64,000 nucleotides of DNA from Chryseobacterium sp. StRB126 (GTDB taxonomy: Bacteria; Bacteroidota; Bacteroidia; Flavobacteriales; Weeksellaceae): NCBI RefSeq assembly GCF_000829375.1, contig NZ_AP014624.1, positions 1,674,001-1,738,000 of the forward strand. The letters are read 5' to 3'. A program made the translations under genes and the position numbers. The first letter of the stretch is position 1. Every line of letters starts with the position of its first letter. This document shows, in pieces, positions 1 through 8,304 of this stretch. Below the pieces are notes generated by a model. The model saw only the letters and a program-made list of their open reading frames with translations, was not told the origin of the DNA and did not search any database.

Positions 1-303
1 TTTAAAATCGAGAAACTGGCCATTCTCTATTTCTTCAAGTTTCGATTTTAATATAAACTGAGCGGATTCTCCTGTTTCAATTGAAATTAGATTGTTAACA
101 TCATCTATAGGAATCATATAGCTTACACCTTTATGTAATCGATCCTTGTTTTTATCATATAAATGACCTATTTCTCTTACAAGCCCACCCGTATTATTAG
201 ACAGATTTAGCTTTAATGTCTCTTCGGATATATTAAATATATTTACATAGAACAAGAATGATTCTCCATCCTTTTCTATTTCTGCATTTATTTTAATTTT
301 TAG
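1..303 (-). pseudogene. Partial hypothetical gene running off the left edge, start damaged
   Basis: About 100 codons read open leftward to the window edge with ordinary codon use (for example NLSNNTGGLVREIG, then SYMIPIDDVNN). The only ATG at the expected place (305-307) is one base out of frame, and the true frame has a TGA at 304-306 directly above it. So either a one-base deletion has separated start and body, or a non-ATG start is used. I do not recognise the family. It lies just downstream of an immunity-like gene and may belong to the same toxin/immunity accessory region. Seen: open frame and displaced ATG. Inferred: pseudogene. Confidence 0.45.
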
Positions 304-333
304 TCATATTTGATTTTGTTTATATGAAAAATA

Positions 334-359
334 AGGTTAGCTCAAAAATGAGCTAACCT
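334..359 (-). terminator. Rho-independent terminator after the 412-864 gene
   Basis: Perfect 11-bp inverted repeat (AGGTTAGCTCA / TGAGCTAACCT) with a four-base loop. On the minus strand it is followed by TATTTTT. It lies 50 bp beyond the stop of the minus-strand gene at 412-864. Confidence 0.75.
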
Positions 360-411
360 CGATACAATTTATTGATAATATTAAGAATAGAATAACTTGT
401 TTGTACTATAA

Positions 412-864
412 TTAATCTATTTTTTGGGCATTACCTTTAATTATAACATTATTTTCTTTTTGATTTAGATACAAAACTTCCCTTATTACCCAACGTTTAT
501 TATCAAAGTTACTTTTCTGATTAAAATAGATATTCAAAATTTGTGATATAAAAAAAGCATTAAGATAGCTCATTTTTTCTTTCATTCCAATTTTTGTGTC
601 ATTCAGAATATCTTCATAAGAAGGATATTCGGTAAGGTTTTCAAATAATTCTAAGGCATAGTTTTCACCGGTTTGTTTATCATCTTCTATTAATTCATTC
701 AACAATTCTTCGTACTTGGGTTGTATTATTTTATTGAAAGTATCTAGCTCAATATTTATATCAAATTGATATATTTCTTTGCCTTCAATATATTTCTCAT
801 AGTAATGTTCATCATAGAATAAATGTTGAGAATTAGTTTTTTGGTTATTAATGTATACTTGCAT
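412..864 (-). CDS. Hypothetical 150-aa acidic protein, probable immunity protein
   Basis: A soluble acidic protein of 150 residues without signal peptide or membrane segment. The C-terminal part is richer in aromatic and basic residues (FFISQILNIYFNQ). I cannot assign a family. Its context gives the best clue: it starts 20 bp after the stop codon of a decayed polymorphic-toxin C-terminus (885-1375), on the same strand, which is the usual toxin-then-immunity order, and a strong terminator follows. The inferred role is an orphaned cytosolic immunity protein kept after the toxin decayed. Existence as a gene is fairly sure; function is inference. Confidence 0.6.
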   Translation of the reverse strand: MQVYINNQKTNSQHLFYDEHYYEKYIEGKEIYQFDINIELDTFNKIIQPKYEELLNELIEDDKQTGENYALELFENLTEYPSYEDILNDTKIGMKEKMSYLNAFFISQILNIYFNQKSNFDNKRWVIREVLYLNQKENNVIIKGNAQKID

Positions 865-884
865 GTTATTTGTCTTTAATTTAT

Positions 885-1375
885 TTAATATTTATTTGGT
901 TTATTTATATGCTTTTTAAAAATATTTCCGTCTGGTTCAACTGTAATAGATCCTGATGGACCATATGCCTCACCTGCTTTTGCCTCATCTGCTGATCTGA
1001 TACCAGATCTCTGAAAAAATCTTCAGGAGTTGTAATTCTTTCAATACTTTTGTTTCATTACCTGGAATTATTTTAGTCGTTTCCATTTTTAATCATCCTT
1101 CAGTTTTTCCGGCATCAAAAATAGCATTATTTGATTTTATTATTTTTCCTGCCTGAGAACTTGTTAATTGGCCAAATCCAACATCTAAATCACTTGTTGG
1201 AATATAATTGCCTCCTATTTTATTACACCAAATAGAACAGATGATTTTCTAGAAAATGCATGTTTTAAGATAGATATTGCTTGATCTTTTGAGAGACCAG
1301 GTATTATTTGAGATAATTTAGTTTGAGCTCAGTTATAAAACTATCAGATGTAACAATTCCTTTTCGAATGGCTTA
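885..1375 (-). pseudogene. Decayed C-terminus of a polymorphic toxin-like protein
   Basis: On the minus strand, coherent peptide pieces continue across several frames: IRKGIVTSDSFITEL, then LSQIIPGLSKDQAISILKHA, then GGNYIPTSDLDVGFGQLTSS, then RSADEAKAGEAYGPSGSITV up to a stop at 885-887. They are separated by at least three frame changes and in-frame stops. The style (Gly/Ser/Asp-rich tail at the end of a long protein, next to a small acidic gene) fits the variable C-terminal domain of an RHS or other polymorphic toxin. I do not recognise the toxin fold. No N-terminal part is present, so this is a displaced or deleted cassette. Confidence 0.55.
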
Positions 1376-1454
1376 ATATTATAAATCAAATATTTTAAAA
1401 ACATAAATATGATTAAAAATGCTTTAAAAATATTCATATAAATGAAAGTAAAAG

Positions 1455-1475
1455 CCACACGATGCAATCGTGTGG
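1455..1475. other. Perfect hairpin in AT-rich spacer
   Basis: Nine-bp perfect stem CCACACGAT / ATCGTGTGG with a three-base loop. On the minus strand it is followed by CTTTTACTTTC, so it may be a weak leftward terminator. Otherwise the stretch 1376-1679 is about 80% AT and shows no convincing gene on either strand. Confidence 0.4.
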
Positions 1476-1679
1476 TTGTGAGTAGAATTAAAGTTTGATT
1501 TAAATAATAGAAAATCTCATTAATACACTTACTACATTGCCTAAATGAATTTATAATTTTTATAAGAAACTGCTTTAGCCTAATCAAAATGATTTTTTAT
1601 TTAATATGATTATAATTAGTATTGAGCCTTACAAACTAAAATATTGTAAAAATAAATTAGAATGAAAAAAGTTCAAAAA

Positions 1680-1982
1680 TCTAAAACTAGAAGTAGACAG
1701 TAATAATTCTTTTGACAAATATATTTGGAAAATTAAAATATATAATTGATGGAAAAGATATTGATTGTAAATCCTTAAAATCAATAGTTAAAAATGGACA
1801 AGGAAATTCTAAAATTAATAAAAATGAGTGGAAATGAAACAAATAACGTAAGTGAATATTGGAAATATATGGATTATGATGTTTCTGCATTCACAATTAA
1901 ATGGAACACAAAAGAATCACAAATATTTTTAGAAGATAAAACTTCAGATTTTATTTACTTATATGAATTAGTCAAGACTTAA
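1680..1982 (+). pseudogene. Decayed fragment of an unidentified gene, abutting the IS element
   Basis: Broken coding pieces read on the plus strand: SFDKYIWKIKIY, then GKDIDCKSLKSIVKNGQGNS in another frame, then a 62-codon open stretch from 1794 (YWKYMDYDVSAFTIKW, SDFIYLYELVKT). The last ends in a TAA that sits at the left end of the IS481 element. A type IX sorting-domain fragment begins directly at the other end of the IS, so this may be the upstream part of the same interrupted gene, but the fragments cannot be joined from the sequence alone. No family recognised. Confidence 0.4.
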
Positions 1983-1993
1983 TCTGACAGTTA
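1982..1993 (+). repeat. Left terminal inverted repeat of the IS481 element
   Basis: ATCTGACAGTTA, a perfect match to the reverse complement of 3138-3149. Confidence 0.8.
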
Positions 1994-2030
1994 TAATCAA
2001 ATTAAATAACTTTAAAACAGATTAAGTATT

Positions 2031-3116
2031 ATGACAACACAACAAAAAATCATCAAAAACAAGTTAGGTGTACTTGAATTAGCACAACATTTAGGAAATG
2101 TATCCAAAGCTTGTAAAGTAATGGGCTATTCCCGAGACAGTTTTTATCGATTCAAAGAACTGTATGAGCAAGGAGGTGAATTAGCATTACAGGAAATCTC
2201 CAGAAGAAAGCCAGTATTAAAGAATCGTGTAGATGAAGTTATTGAAAAGGCTGTTGTTGATATAGCCATTGAAAACCCTGCTTTGGGGCAGCTTAGAGTG
2301 AGTAATGAACTTAAAAAGAAAGGGTTGATCGTATCCCCAGGCGGGGTCAGAGGTATTTGGTTAAGACACGATCTACATACGTTTAAACTAAGATTAAAAG
2401 CCTTGGAAGCCAAATCCGCTCAAGATGGTATAGTCCTTACTGAATCTCAACTTTCAGCACTAGAAAGAGCCAAGGAGGAGAAAAAAGCTCATGGAGAAAT
2501 TGAAACTCATCATCCTGGATATTTAGGAGCTCAAGACACTTATTATGTAGGCAATATCAAAGGAGTTGGACATATTTATCAGCAAACTTTTATTGACACG
2601 TATTCTAAAGTAGTATTTGCAAAGCTATATGACCGTAAAAATGCTCTTATTGCTGCTGACATGCTTAATGATCAGGTAGTTCCGTTCTTTGAGCAACAGG
2701 AACTTCGTTTACTCAGAATTTTAACAGACAGAGGAACGGAATACTGTGGAATAAGAGAACAGCATGAATACCAGCTTTATTTAGCCATTGAAGATATTGA
2801 TCACACGAAGACCAAGGCTAAAAGCCCTCAGACCAACGGCATTTGTGAACGTTTTCACAGGACAATACAGGAAGAGTTTTATGCCATAGCTTTCAGAAAG
2901 AAAATTTACAGAAGTATTGAAGAGCTGCAATTAGACTTAAACAGCTGGCTGTCGTATTACAATAATGAAAGAACGCATACAGGAAAACATTGTTACGGTA
3001 AAACACCGATGCAGACGTTTTTGGATAGTAAACCTATTGCAAAAGAGAAATTATTGGAAACTCTTGCAGAGGAACAAAAAATCCTTACTTTTGGAAGTAA
3101 GGATAATATTGGATAA
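2031..3116 (+). CDS. IS481-family transposase
   Basis: DDE transposase of 361 aa that cuts and joins the element ends. The N-terminal third is helix-turn-helix-like (HLGNVSKACKVMGYSRDSFY, about residues 20-45), followed by a spacer (RRKPVLKNRVD). An RNase H-fold rve integrase core covers about 155-330. The catalytic acidic residues appear in QTFIDTYSKVVF (first D), ILTDRGTEYC (second D) and NGICERFHRTIQEEF (E). The C-terminal YNNERTHTGKHCYGKTP is typical for the family. The length is normal and the frame intact. It lies 38 bp inside the left inverted repeat and is the only gene of the element. Confidence 0.93.
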   Translation: MTTQQKIIKNKLGVLELAQHLGNVSKACKVMGYSRDSFYRFKELYEQGGELALQEISRRKPVLKNRVDEVIEKAVVDIAIENPALGQLRVSNELKKKGLIVSPGGVRGIWLRHDLHTFKLRLKALEAKSAQDGIVLTESQLSALERAKEEKKAHGEIETHHPGYLGAQDTYYVGNIKGVGHIYQQTFIDTYSKVVFAKLYDRKNALIAADMLNDQVVPFFEQQELRLLRILTDRGTEYCGIREQHEYQLYLAIEDIDHTKTKAKSPQTNGICERFHRTIQEEFYAIAFRKKIYRSIEELQLDLNSWLSYYNNERTHTGKHCYGKTPMQTFLDSKPIAKEKLLETLAEEQKILTFGSKDNIG

Positions 3117-3137
3117 CTGACAATTATTTTTAAACCC

Positions 3138-3149
3138 TAACTGTCAGAT
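3138..3149 (-). repeat. Right terminal inverted repeat of the IS481 element
   Basis: TAACTGTCAGAT, the reverse complement of the left end at 1982-1993. Confidence 0.8.
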
Positions 3150-3306
3150 CAAGTTGTGGCTATTACAGATTATTATTTATAATAGTGATGGCAAAATGAT
3201 TAAAAAGTCCAATGTTAAGGGGAATTCAGTATTAATTGATAATCTTCCAGAGGGAATATATTTTATTAAGATAGAGGATTGTATAAATAAATTTATAGTT
3301 AAATAA
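3150..3306 (+). pseudogene. Fragment of a type IX secretion (type A) C-terminal sorting domain
   Basis: Directly after the right IS end an open frame reads IIIYNSDGKMIKKSNVKG, then NLPEGIYFIKIED, ending in KFIVK and a stop at 3304-3306. This is the standard pattern of type A T9SS sorting domains (YNxxGK..., LxxGIYxIKI, basic terminal KxIVK), which direct secreted Bacteroidota proteins across the outer membrane. Only about 50 residues remain, with no start codon, so the rest of the host protein was lost or lies beyond the IS. The domain call is firm; that the IS split this gene is inference. Confidence 0.65.
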
Positions 3307-3326
3307 TCTTTTATTGTAAAACAAAG

Positions 3327-3366
3327 AATCCATCTCATAACTATTTTATGAGATGGATTTTTTTTT
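3327..3366 (+). terminator. Strong rho-independent terminator
   Basis: Perfect 14-bp stem (3327-3340 with 3346-3359), five-base loop, then a run of T to 3366. It closes the sorting-domain gene fragment and insulates the ATPase-HNH operon downstream. Confidence 0.9.
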
Positions 3367-3699
3367 GAAGAGTTAACTGTAACTCAAAATGAAAAAACTG
3401 TTCAGATTTTCAAAATCCTGCTCGTAAGCTGTTCAGATTTTATTTATCCTGTTTTTTCGATGTTAAAAGTAAGCATATTTTTTTTAAAAACAAATTTTTA
3501 ACGGTTGCTAAGTATTTGTTAATAAATTTTTCAGTCATCACTTCCTCAGACTGCTCGTTTTTTCAAAACGCTTGTCATGCGTTGTTTTTTTTTCAAAATT
3601 TTTAATAAAACAAAATGGAAAACCGTAATTGAAATAAATAAATTTTCTATATTTTGAAAAATCTTAATAATTTACTATACTTATAAAAAACTATTATTC
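3367..3699. other. Intergenic region upstream of the ATPase-HNH operon
   Basis: No gene is seen in these 333 bases. They hold a 13-base direct repeat CTGTTCAGATTTT (about 3399 and 3430) and a short stem AACGC/GCGTT (3567-3583) followed by a T run (3584-3593). The promoter for the operon at 3700 must lie here, but I see no exact TAnnTTTG box. The stem plus T run could be a small RNA terminator; evidence is weak. Confidence 0.4.
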
Positions 3700-6189
3700 A
3701 TGAGTTTCAAAATTATAGCAGTTCGTCCTTTAGAAGGGTGTGACCCCAATATTTTAAAAAATTTAACTACAAATCAATTTTACTTTTTTGATAATAATTA
3801 CAGCATAGATTTAAATGGTGATTTTATAAGAAAAAGAAACGGTAATTCTTTGCCACAAAATTTTTTTTATGATTTAGAACCGTCTGTTGATTCAACATTA
3901 AAATATGTGAATATCCAAGGTTTAGTAGGTAAAAATGGTGAAGGGAAAAGTAGTCTGATAGAGCTTTTGATAAGAATTTTAAATAATTTTTTCAAAACTT
4001 ATGGAATTGGTGAAGTGACAGAAAAGCTAGTTTTTATAAAAAATTTGCATGCTGATTTATATTACTTAAAAGATGATTCTATTTATAGAATTTATATAAA
4101 TTCTATAAATGAAAACTCTTCTTCTGGAGATTTTAATATTGTTGTGAGATTTTATCAGGATACAAAATTGATATATAACTCAGAAAAAACATCTAAAAAC
4201 ATTATTGAAGATAATATGATTGTTCTTCAGAACTTATTTTTTACGATGTATATAAACTATTCAATTTATGGATTAGATGAAATTGACTATATTAAAGAGA
4301 GTTTAATTAATGCTGAGTTTTTAGATAAAAACGATTTCTTTACTCCACAAAATGAATCTTGGTTGAGTCAAATTTTTCATAAAAATGACGGTTATCAAAC
4401 TCCTCTTGTCTTACATCCATTTAGAGATAGAGGACAAATAGATGTAAGAAATGAAAAATATTTGATGGATCAAAGATATTTATCTTTACTTCTAGAAAAC
4501 GAAAATATATATGATAAAATTACTGAAGATTTAATAGTTGACAAATTATCTCTTTTATTAAAGCCAGATTCATTAGAAAATTATGTTCGTGATTTTTATT
4601 TTAGATATGGACAGATTGATGAATTAGAAGGGTATGGTGAATATTCATTATATCATTTACAAAAAATGAATGATAATTCTTCTTTGAGTTTGTTAATCCA
4701 TCAATATGCTGATTTTTTGAGTGATAATAGAAATTTACTTTTAATATTTCAAAAAACTATTAAGAATAATAGAGTAAATACATTAACAGACCTCAATAAA
4801 ATAAATTTAACTCTTATTGCTAAGGTATTGAATATTAAAGTAGACCTTGAAAACGATGTAAGTTTCGAAGAAATTGAATTAAACGTTAAAAGTTTTTTAG
4901 AACATATCAATTGGTTCCCAGATGATGTTTTAATTATAGACAAAATTGAATATATATTATCAGAAACAAGAGGGTTTAATTTTCAAACTTATAACTTATT
5001 TCAAACGCTTTGTATTTACTATAATTTTTGGAAAAGATATTTCTCTTTTGAACCTTTAGAAAAAATATCAAATAGTGATATTTTAAAAGAACGTTTATTT
5101 AATTACTGCTTAATAAAAAGTTTTAAGACATTAAATTATCCTAAATATAAACAACCTTTATCTGATTCAATCGATAATTTTATGGAGAAATTTGCTTTAA
5201 AAGAAACAACTATTAATAAACATATTAAATTTTTGGTAGAATTAGAGGCTGATGATTCTCACATTACATTAAAGCTTCGTCAATCTATTAGATTACTTAA
5301 AATGTATTTTGATAACGAAGGAAAACCTAATGAGTTATTATCATTTTATGAGAGATATTTGAGCTCTAATATTGGAAGTTTTGAATTGGAAATTTTAAGT
5401 AAATTGATTAATCAAACTTCACAGCATATAAGAGTTGACAAATTATTACTATTACCACCTAGAATTTTTGATGTAGAAATTTTCTTAAAAACAAATGATG
5501 AAAAACAAAAAGATATTTCTATAAGAAAGCTGAGCTCTGGTGAGTATCAAAAAATTTGTATAATAAGTTCGATTATTTACCATTTAAAAAACCTTGACTC
5601 TGTAATTCCAATTGATAAAGATTTAGAATTGGATAAACCAGCCATATATAATTTTGAAAATATTAATGTAATTCTTGATGAGATCGAATTGTATTTTCAT
5701 CCTGAATTTCAAAGACAATTTATTAGGCAATTAATAACTAATTTAAAGAATACTAAATTTAAGCGAATTAAATCTATAAACTTCTTATTTGTTACTCATT
5801 CTCCATTTATTCTTTCTGATATTCCTAAAAATAATGTTCTTTTTTTAGAAAAGGGTAATCCTGTATTTCCGATGACAGAAAATACATTTGCATCAAATAT
5901 TCATACATTATTGCAACATGGTTTTTTTCTAAATTCAGTTCCCATTGGTGAATTTGCAAAAAACAAAATTAATTATTTATTTAAGGTTCTACATGAGGGT
6001 AACATTGCGGATCATAACGGGAATGATATTTATGAAGAGATTCTTATTGTAAGTGAACCTTTTATCAAGGGACAATTACTTAAATTATATAATGATCTAA
6101 GTTCAAAATCTAAAAACTTAGAACTTGAAAAAATTGTAAAAGATCTTAGAGACGAAATAAATACACTAAAAGAAAAGCTAAATGATTAG
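3700..6189 (+). CDS. SMC/ABC-type ATPase of a Septu-like (PtuA-like) defence module
   Basis: A cytosolic ATPase of 829 aa. Walker A is GLVGKNGEGKSS at about residues 74-85. A long helical insertion fills about 100-590. The ABC signature RKLSSGEYQK is near 610, Walker B with catalytic glutamate NVILDEIELYFHP near 657-670, and the H-loop FVTHSPFIL near 697. This layout is that of SMC/RecF-like AAA ATPases such as PtuA of Septu, OLD-type proteins and retron Ec78 ATPases. An HNH nuclease gene overlaps its end by 8 bp, which matches PtuA-PtuB. At 829 residues it seems longer than the PtuA proteins I know of, mainly in the middle insertion. The tail has coiled-coil character. The ATPase call is firm; Septu membership is probable. 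Confidence 0.85.
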   Translation: MSFKIIAVRPLEGCDPNILKNLTTNQFYFFDNNYSIDLNGDFIRKRNGNSLPQNFFYDLEPSVDSTLKYVNIQGLVGKNGEGKSSLIELLIRILNNFFKTYGIGEVTEKLVFIKNLHADLYYLKDDSIYRIYINSINENSSSGDFNIVVRFYQDTKLIYNSEKTSKNIIEDNMIVLQNLFFTMYINYSIYGLDEIDYIKESLINAEFLDKNDFFTPQNESWLSQIFHKNDGYQTPLVLHPFRDRGQIDVRNEKYLMDQRYLSLLLENENIYDKITEDLIVDKLSLLLKPDSLENYVRDFYFRYGQIDELEGYGEYSLYHLQKMNDNSSLSLLIHQYADFLSDNRNLLLIFQKTIKNNRVNTLTDLNKINLTLIAKVLNIKVDLENDVSFEEIELNVKSFLEHINWFPDDVLIIDKIEYILSETRGFNFQTYNLFQTLCIYYNFWKRYFSFEPLEKISNSDILKERLFNYCLIKSFKTLNYPKYKQPLSDSIDNFMEKFALKETTINKHIKFLVELEADDSHITLKLRQSIRLLKMYFDNEGKPNELLSFYERYLSSNIGSFELEILSKLINQTSQHIRVDKLLLLPPRIFDVEIFLKTNDEKQKDISIRKLSSGEYQKICIISSIIYHLKNLDSVIPIDKDLELDKPAIYNFENINVILDEIELYFHPEFQRQFIRQLITNLKNTKFKRIKSINFLFVTHSPFILSDIPKNNVLFLEKGNPVFPMTENTFASNIHTLLQHGFFLNSVPIGEFAKNKINYLFKVLHEGNIADHNGNDIYEEILIVSEPFIKGQLLKLYNDLSSKSKNLELEKIVKDLRDEINTLKEKLND

Positions 6190-7216
6190 AATTAACAAAT
6201 TATTTGTAGATGCTCAGAGAGTAGTATTTTTCAATCTAATCAAGAAATACTTTAAGTATAAGGAATATTCTTTAGATAAAAATAAACGTAGGATTGAAAA
6301 AGATAAGTTAGTCAGAAAATTTAAAAGTAAAAAAAAATTAGAATTTAAAATGTTACGTTTTTTTCATACTAATCTGGAAAGGATAATTCTTGCGGAGCCC
6401 AAAGATATGATGAACTTAAATAACGAATTCTTAACTTTTTTAAATTTTCGTGAAAGTGATATTGTACATAAAGCTCAATTTGATAGATTTAAAAATCAAA
6501 TGGAATATTATTATAATACATTTTTCCAAGTTAGATTTGATTTTAAGGGCGAAGAAATCAGTTACGGACGTTGGTTAACTAAAATGCTAAACGTTAAAGT
6601 TTGTCCTTATTGTAATCATAATTACATTTTTACCATAAACAATAATGATCAAAAGGTCTATTCCAGACCACAGTTTGATCATTTTTATCCCAAAAAAAAA
6701 TACCCTCTATTTGCGTTATCATTATACAATTTAATACCTGCATGTGCTGTTTGTAATAATATTAAAGGAGAACATGAGATATCATTTCACCCTTATAGAG
6801 ACGATTGCTTTGAAGCGGTAACATTTCATATTAGTTCTAACGATGGTAAGAAGATTGATAAGAATACGGATATTTCAAAATGGATAACAGAAACTTCAAA
6901 ATTAAAAATAGATTTTGAGCATTCATTCGATGGTAAAACTATTACAGATAAGGATGAGAAAACAAATTTTATGAAAAGGTTAGGTATTAATAAAGTCTTC
7001 GAAGAACATATTGATTATGTTGATGAAATAGTTGGCAAAATTTATGGATATAATAATGATTATTACACTGCATTATGTAATGATTTTCCCGGATTAGGTA
7101 AATCTCCTGAACAAATAGACTTAATTATTTGGAACGCTTATTTACAAGATAATAGCAAACGACCAATGTCAAAGCTGACGACAGATATTCTTAAACAATT
7201 TGATATAATAAAGTAA
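6182..7216 (+). CDS. HNH endonuclease, PtuB-like partner
   Basis: Protein of 344 aa with an HNH nuclease domain in the middle: CPYCNHNY (about 140-147) gives the first metal-binding Cys pair, FDHFYPKKKYPLFALSLYNL (about 164-183) the catalytic histidine, and PACAVCNNIKGE (about 184-195) the second Cys pair and asparagine. The basic N-terminal 70 residues and the C-terminal 140 residues are unassigned. The start overlaps the ATPase gene by 8 bp, so the two are translationally coupled. In Septu the ATPase assembles with PtuB, which cuts nucleic acid after phage infection; the same role is inferred here. A shared bidirectional terminator follows. Confidence 0.85.
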   Translation: MIRINKLFVDAQRVVFFNLIKKYFKYKEYSLDKNKRRIEKDKLVRKFKSKKKLEFKMLRFFHTNLERIILAEPKDMMNLNNEFLTFLNFRESDIVHKAQFDRFKNQMEYYYNTFFQVRFDFKGEEISYGRWLTKMLNVKVCPYCNHNYIFTINNNDQKVYSRPQFDHFYPKKKYPLFALSLYNLIPACAVCNNIKGEHEISFHPYRDDCFEAVTFHISSNDGKKIDKNTDISKWITETSKLKIDFEHSFDGKTITDKDEKTNFMKRLGINKVFEEHIDYVDEIVGKIYGYNNDYYTALCNDFPGLGKSPEQIDLIIWNAYLQDNSKRPMSKLTTDILKQFDIIK

Positions 7217-7241
7217 AAAGGGCTCTCAAAAAGCCCTTTTT
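7215..7241. terminator. Bidirectional terminator between convergent operons
   Basis: Perfect 10-bp stem AAAAAGGGCT / AGCCCTTTTT with a seven-base loop. Its A and T runs serve both the plus-strand HNH gene and the minus-strand methylase gene, whose stop lies 2 bp away. Confidence 0.88.
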
Positions 7242-7242
7242 C

Positions 7243-8304
7243 TTATAGTAATATATTCTTAGCGATTATTAATACCTCGTTATTATTAATATTATTCCTA
7301 TTTAAAGCATATCCATAGTTACCTAAATCAATAACTGAAACTTCGAAATTATTATTAATGCTTCTAAGTAACTCAGCCATGTCTTCAATACTAGGAACAC
7401 CATTGTTTCTGTACGAAATAACTATATGAGAATCAGTATGATTTAAAAGAAGTTGTTGCAGGTCATTTAGAAAAGTAGTTTTGCTTTCAAATTCTAAAGA
7501 TTTATTAATAGTAATTTCTTTATTTTTCTTATTATGATCAATATTTTTTTGTATTTCATCATAGTGCGCCAAACCTTCTAAAAAATGATACTTACTATGA
7601 TAAGTAGTATTTGAACCAGATGTGAAGTAAGGGGGATCAATATATAACAAATTTGCCTGAGCGTTACATTGAAGGGCACTTGAATTTAGGGAAATATTTT
7701 CTTCTCCATTGTCAAAACAAAATTCATCTAACTCATTTATGAATCTTTCAAATAGCTCTGAAAATGATCTTTCCCAAGTCTTTTTATTACCAAAATTTCC
7801 TTTCTTATAATTTAATCTCATATTCAAATTATTTCTATGAAACAAATTATATGGTCTTTTTATAATACATGATTGGAAAAGTATATAATAAGCACTAGCC
7901 TGTAAATTTTCGTTTTCTAAAAAATTAATATTTTGAATAAAAATATCTATTTGATGATTTTCTTCATCGGTAAAATATATTCCTGTGAAATTTTCTGTTA
8001 TTACATTTCGGTAAATAACTCCTTCAATTGGAAGTAGCATATTTCTAGCTCTTTCTAATGTAAGCTCATTAGAGCTTTGCTGTATAAGCTTTTTACCAAT
8101 TATTGAGTTAAATCTAAAAATATCATTATAAATTACCTGTTTACTTTTACATTTAGCGTAATAGGAAAATAAACCTGTTCCTCCAAAGATGTCTAAAACG
8201 GAATCAAATATTAGTTCTTTTCTTTCTATTTCATTCCAAATTCTTTCAACCAGTTTTCTTTTTGAACCGTAATATCTAGTGACCGGAAGTCTTATTTTGG
8301 ACAT
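7243..8304 (-). CDS. D12-class DNA adenine-N6 methyltransferase
   Basis: Protein of 353 aa, last gene of the four-gene operon. It has the Dam/D12 class signature: YYGSKRKL (11-18) and LDIFGGTGLF (37-46) form the AdoMet pocket, and the catalytic motif IV is IDPPYF (222-227). It would methylate adenine N6 at a specific site, protecting host DNA. The start overlaps the upstream nuclease-like gene by 13 bp. It is larger than E. coli Dam (278 aa), with extra sequence in the target-recognition region. In this setting it is inferred to be the self-marking part of a restriction-like system and not housekeeping Dam. Confidence 0.9.
   Translation of the reverse strand: MSKIRLPVTRYYGSKRKLVERIWNEIERKELIFDSVLDIFGGTGLFSYYAKCKSKQVIYNDIFRFNSIIGKKLIQQSSNELTLERARNMLLPIEGVIYRNVITENFTGIYFTDEENHQIDIFIQNINFLENENLQASAYYILFQSCIIKRPYNLFHRNNLNMRLNYKKGNFGNKKTWERSFSELFERFINELDEFCFDNGEENISLNSSALQCNAQANLLYIDPPYFTSGSNTTYHSKYHFLEGLAHYDEIQKNIDHNKKNKEITINKSLEFESKTTFLNDLQQLLLNHTDSHIVISYRNNGVPSIEDMAELLRSINNNFEVSVIDLGNYGYALNRNNINNNEVLIIAKNILL

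Larger units (their letters stand above)
1982..3149 (+). mobile_element. IS481-family insertion sequence, complete
   Basis: One transposase gene lies between perfect 12-bp terminal inverted repeats: ATCTGACAGTTA at 1982-1993 and its complement at 3138-3149. Total length about 1.17 kb, usual for IS481 elements. No clear target duplication is visible; if the element proper starts at TGACAG, a 3-bp ATC flanks each side. The transposase is intact, so insertion looks recent or the element is still active. Decayed coding fragments touch both ends, implying that it landed in an existing gene or pseudogene. Confidence 0.85.

Noticed and set aside
3367..3699. Retron-type ncRNA upstream of the ATPase-HNH pair (as in retron Ec78)
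   Set aside because: No reverse transcriptase gene is present and no long inverted repeat typical of msr-msd is seen.
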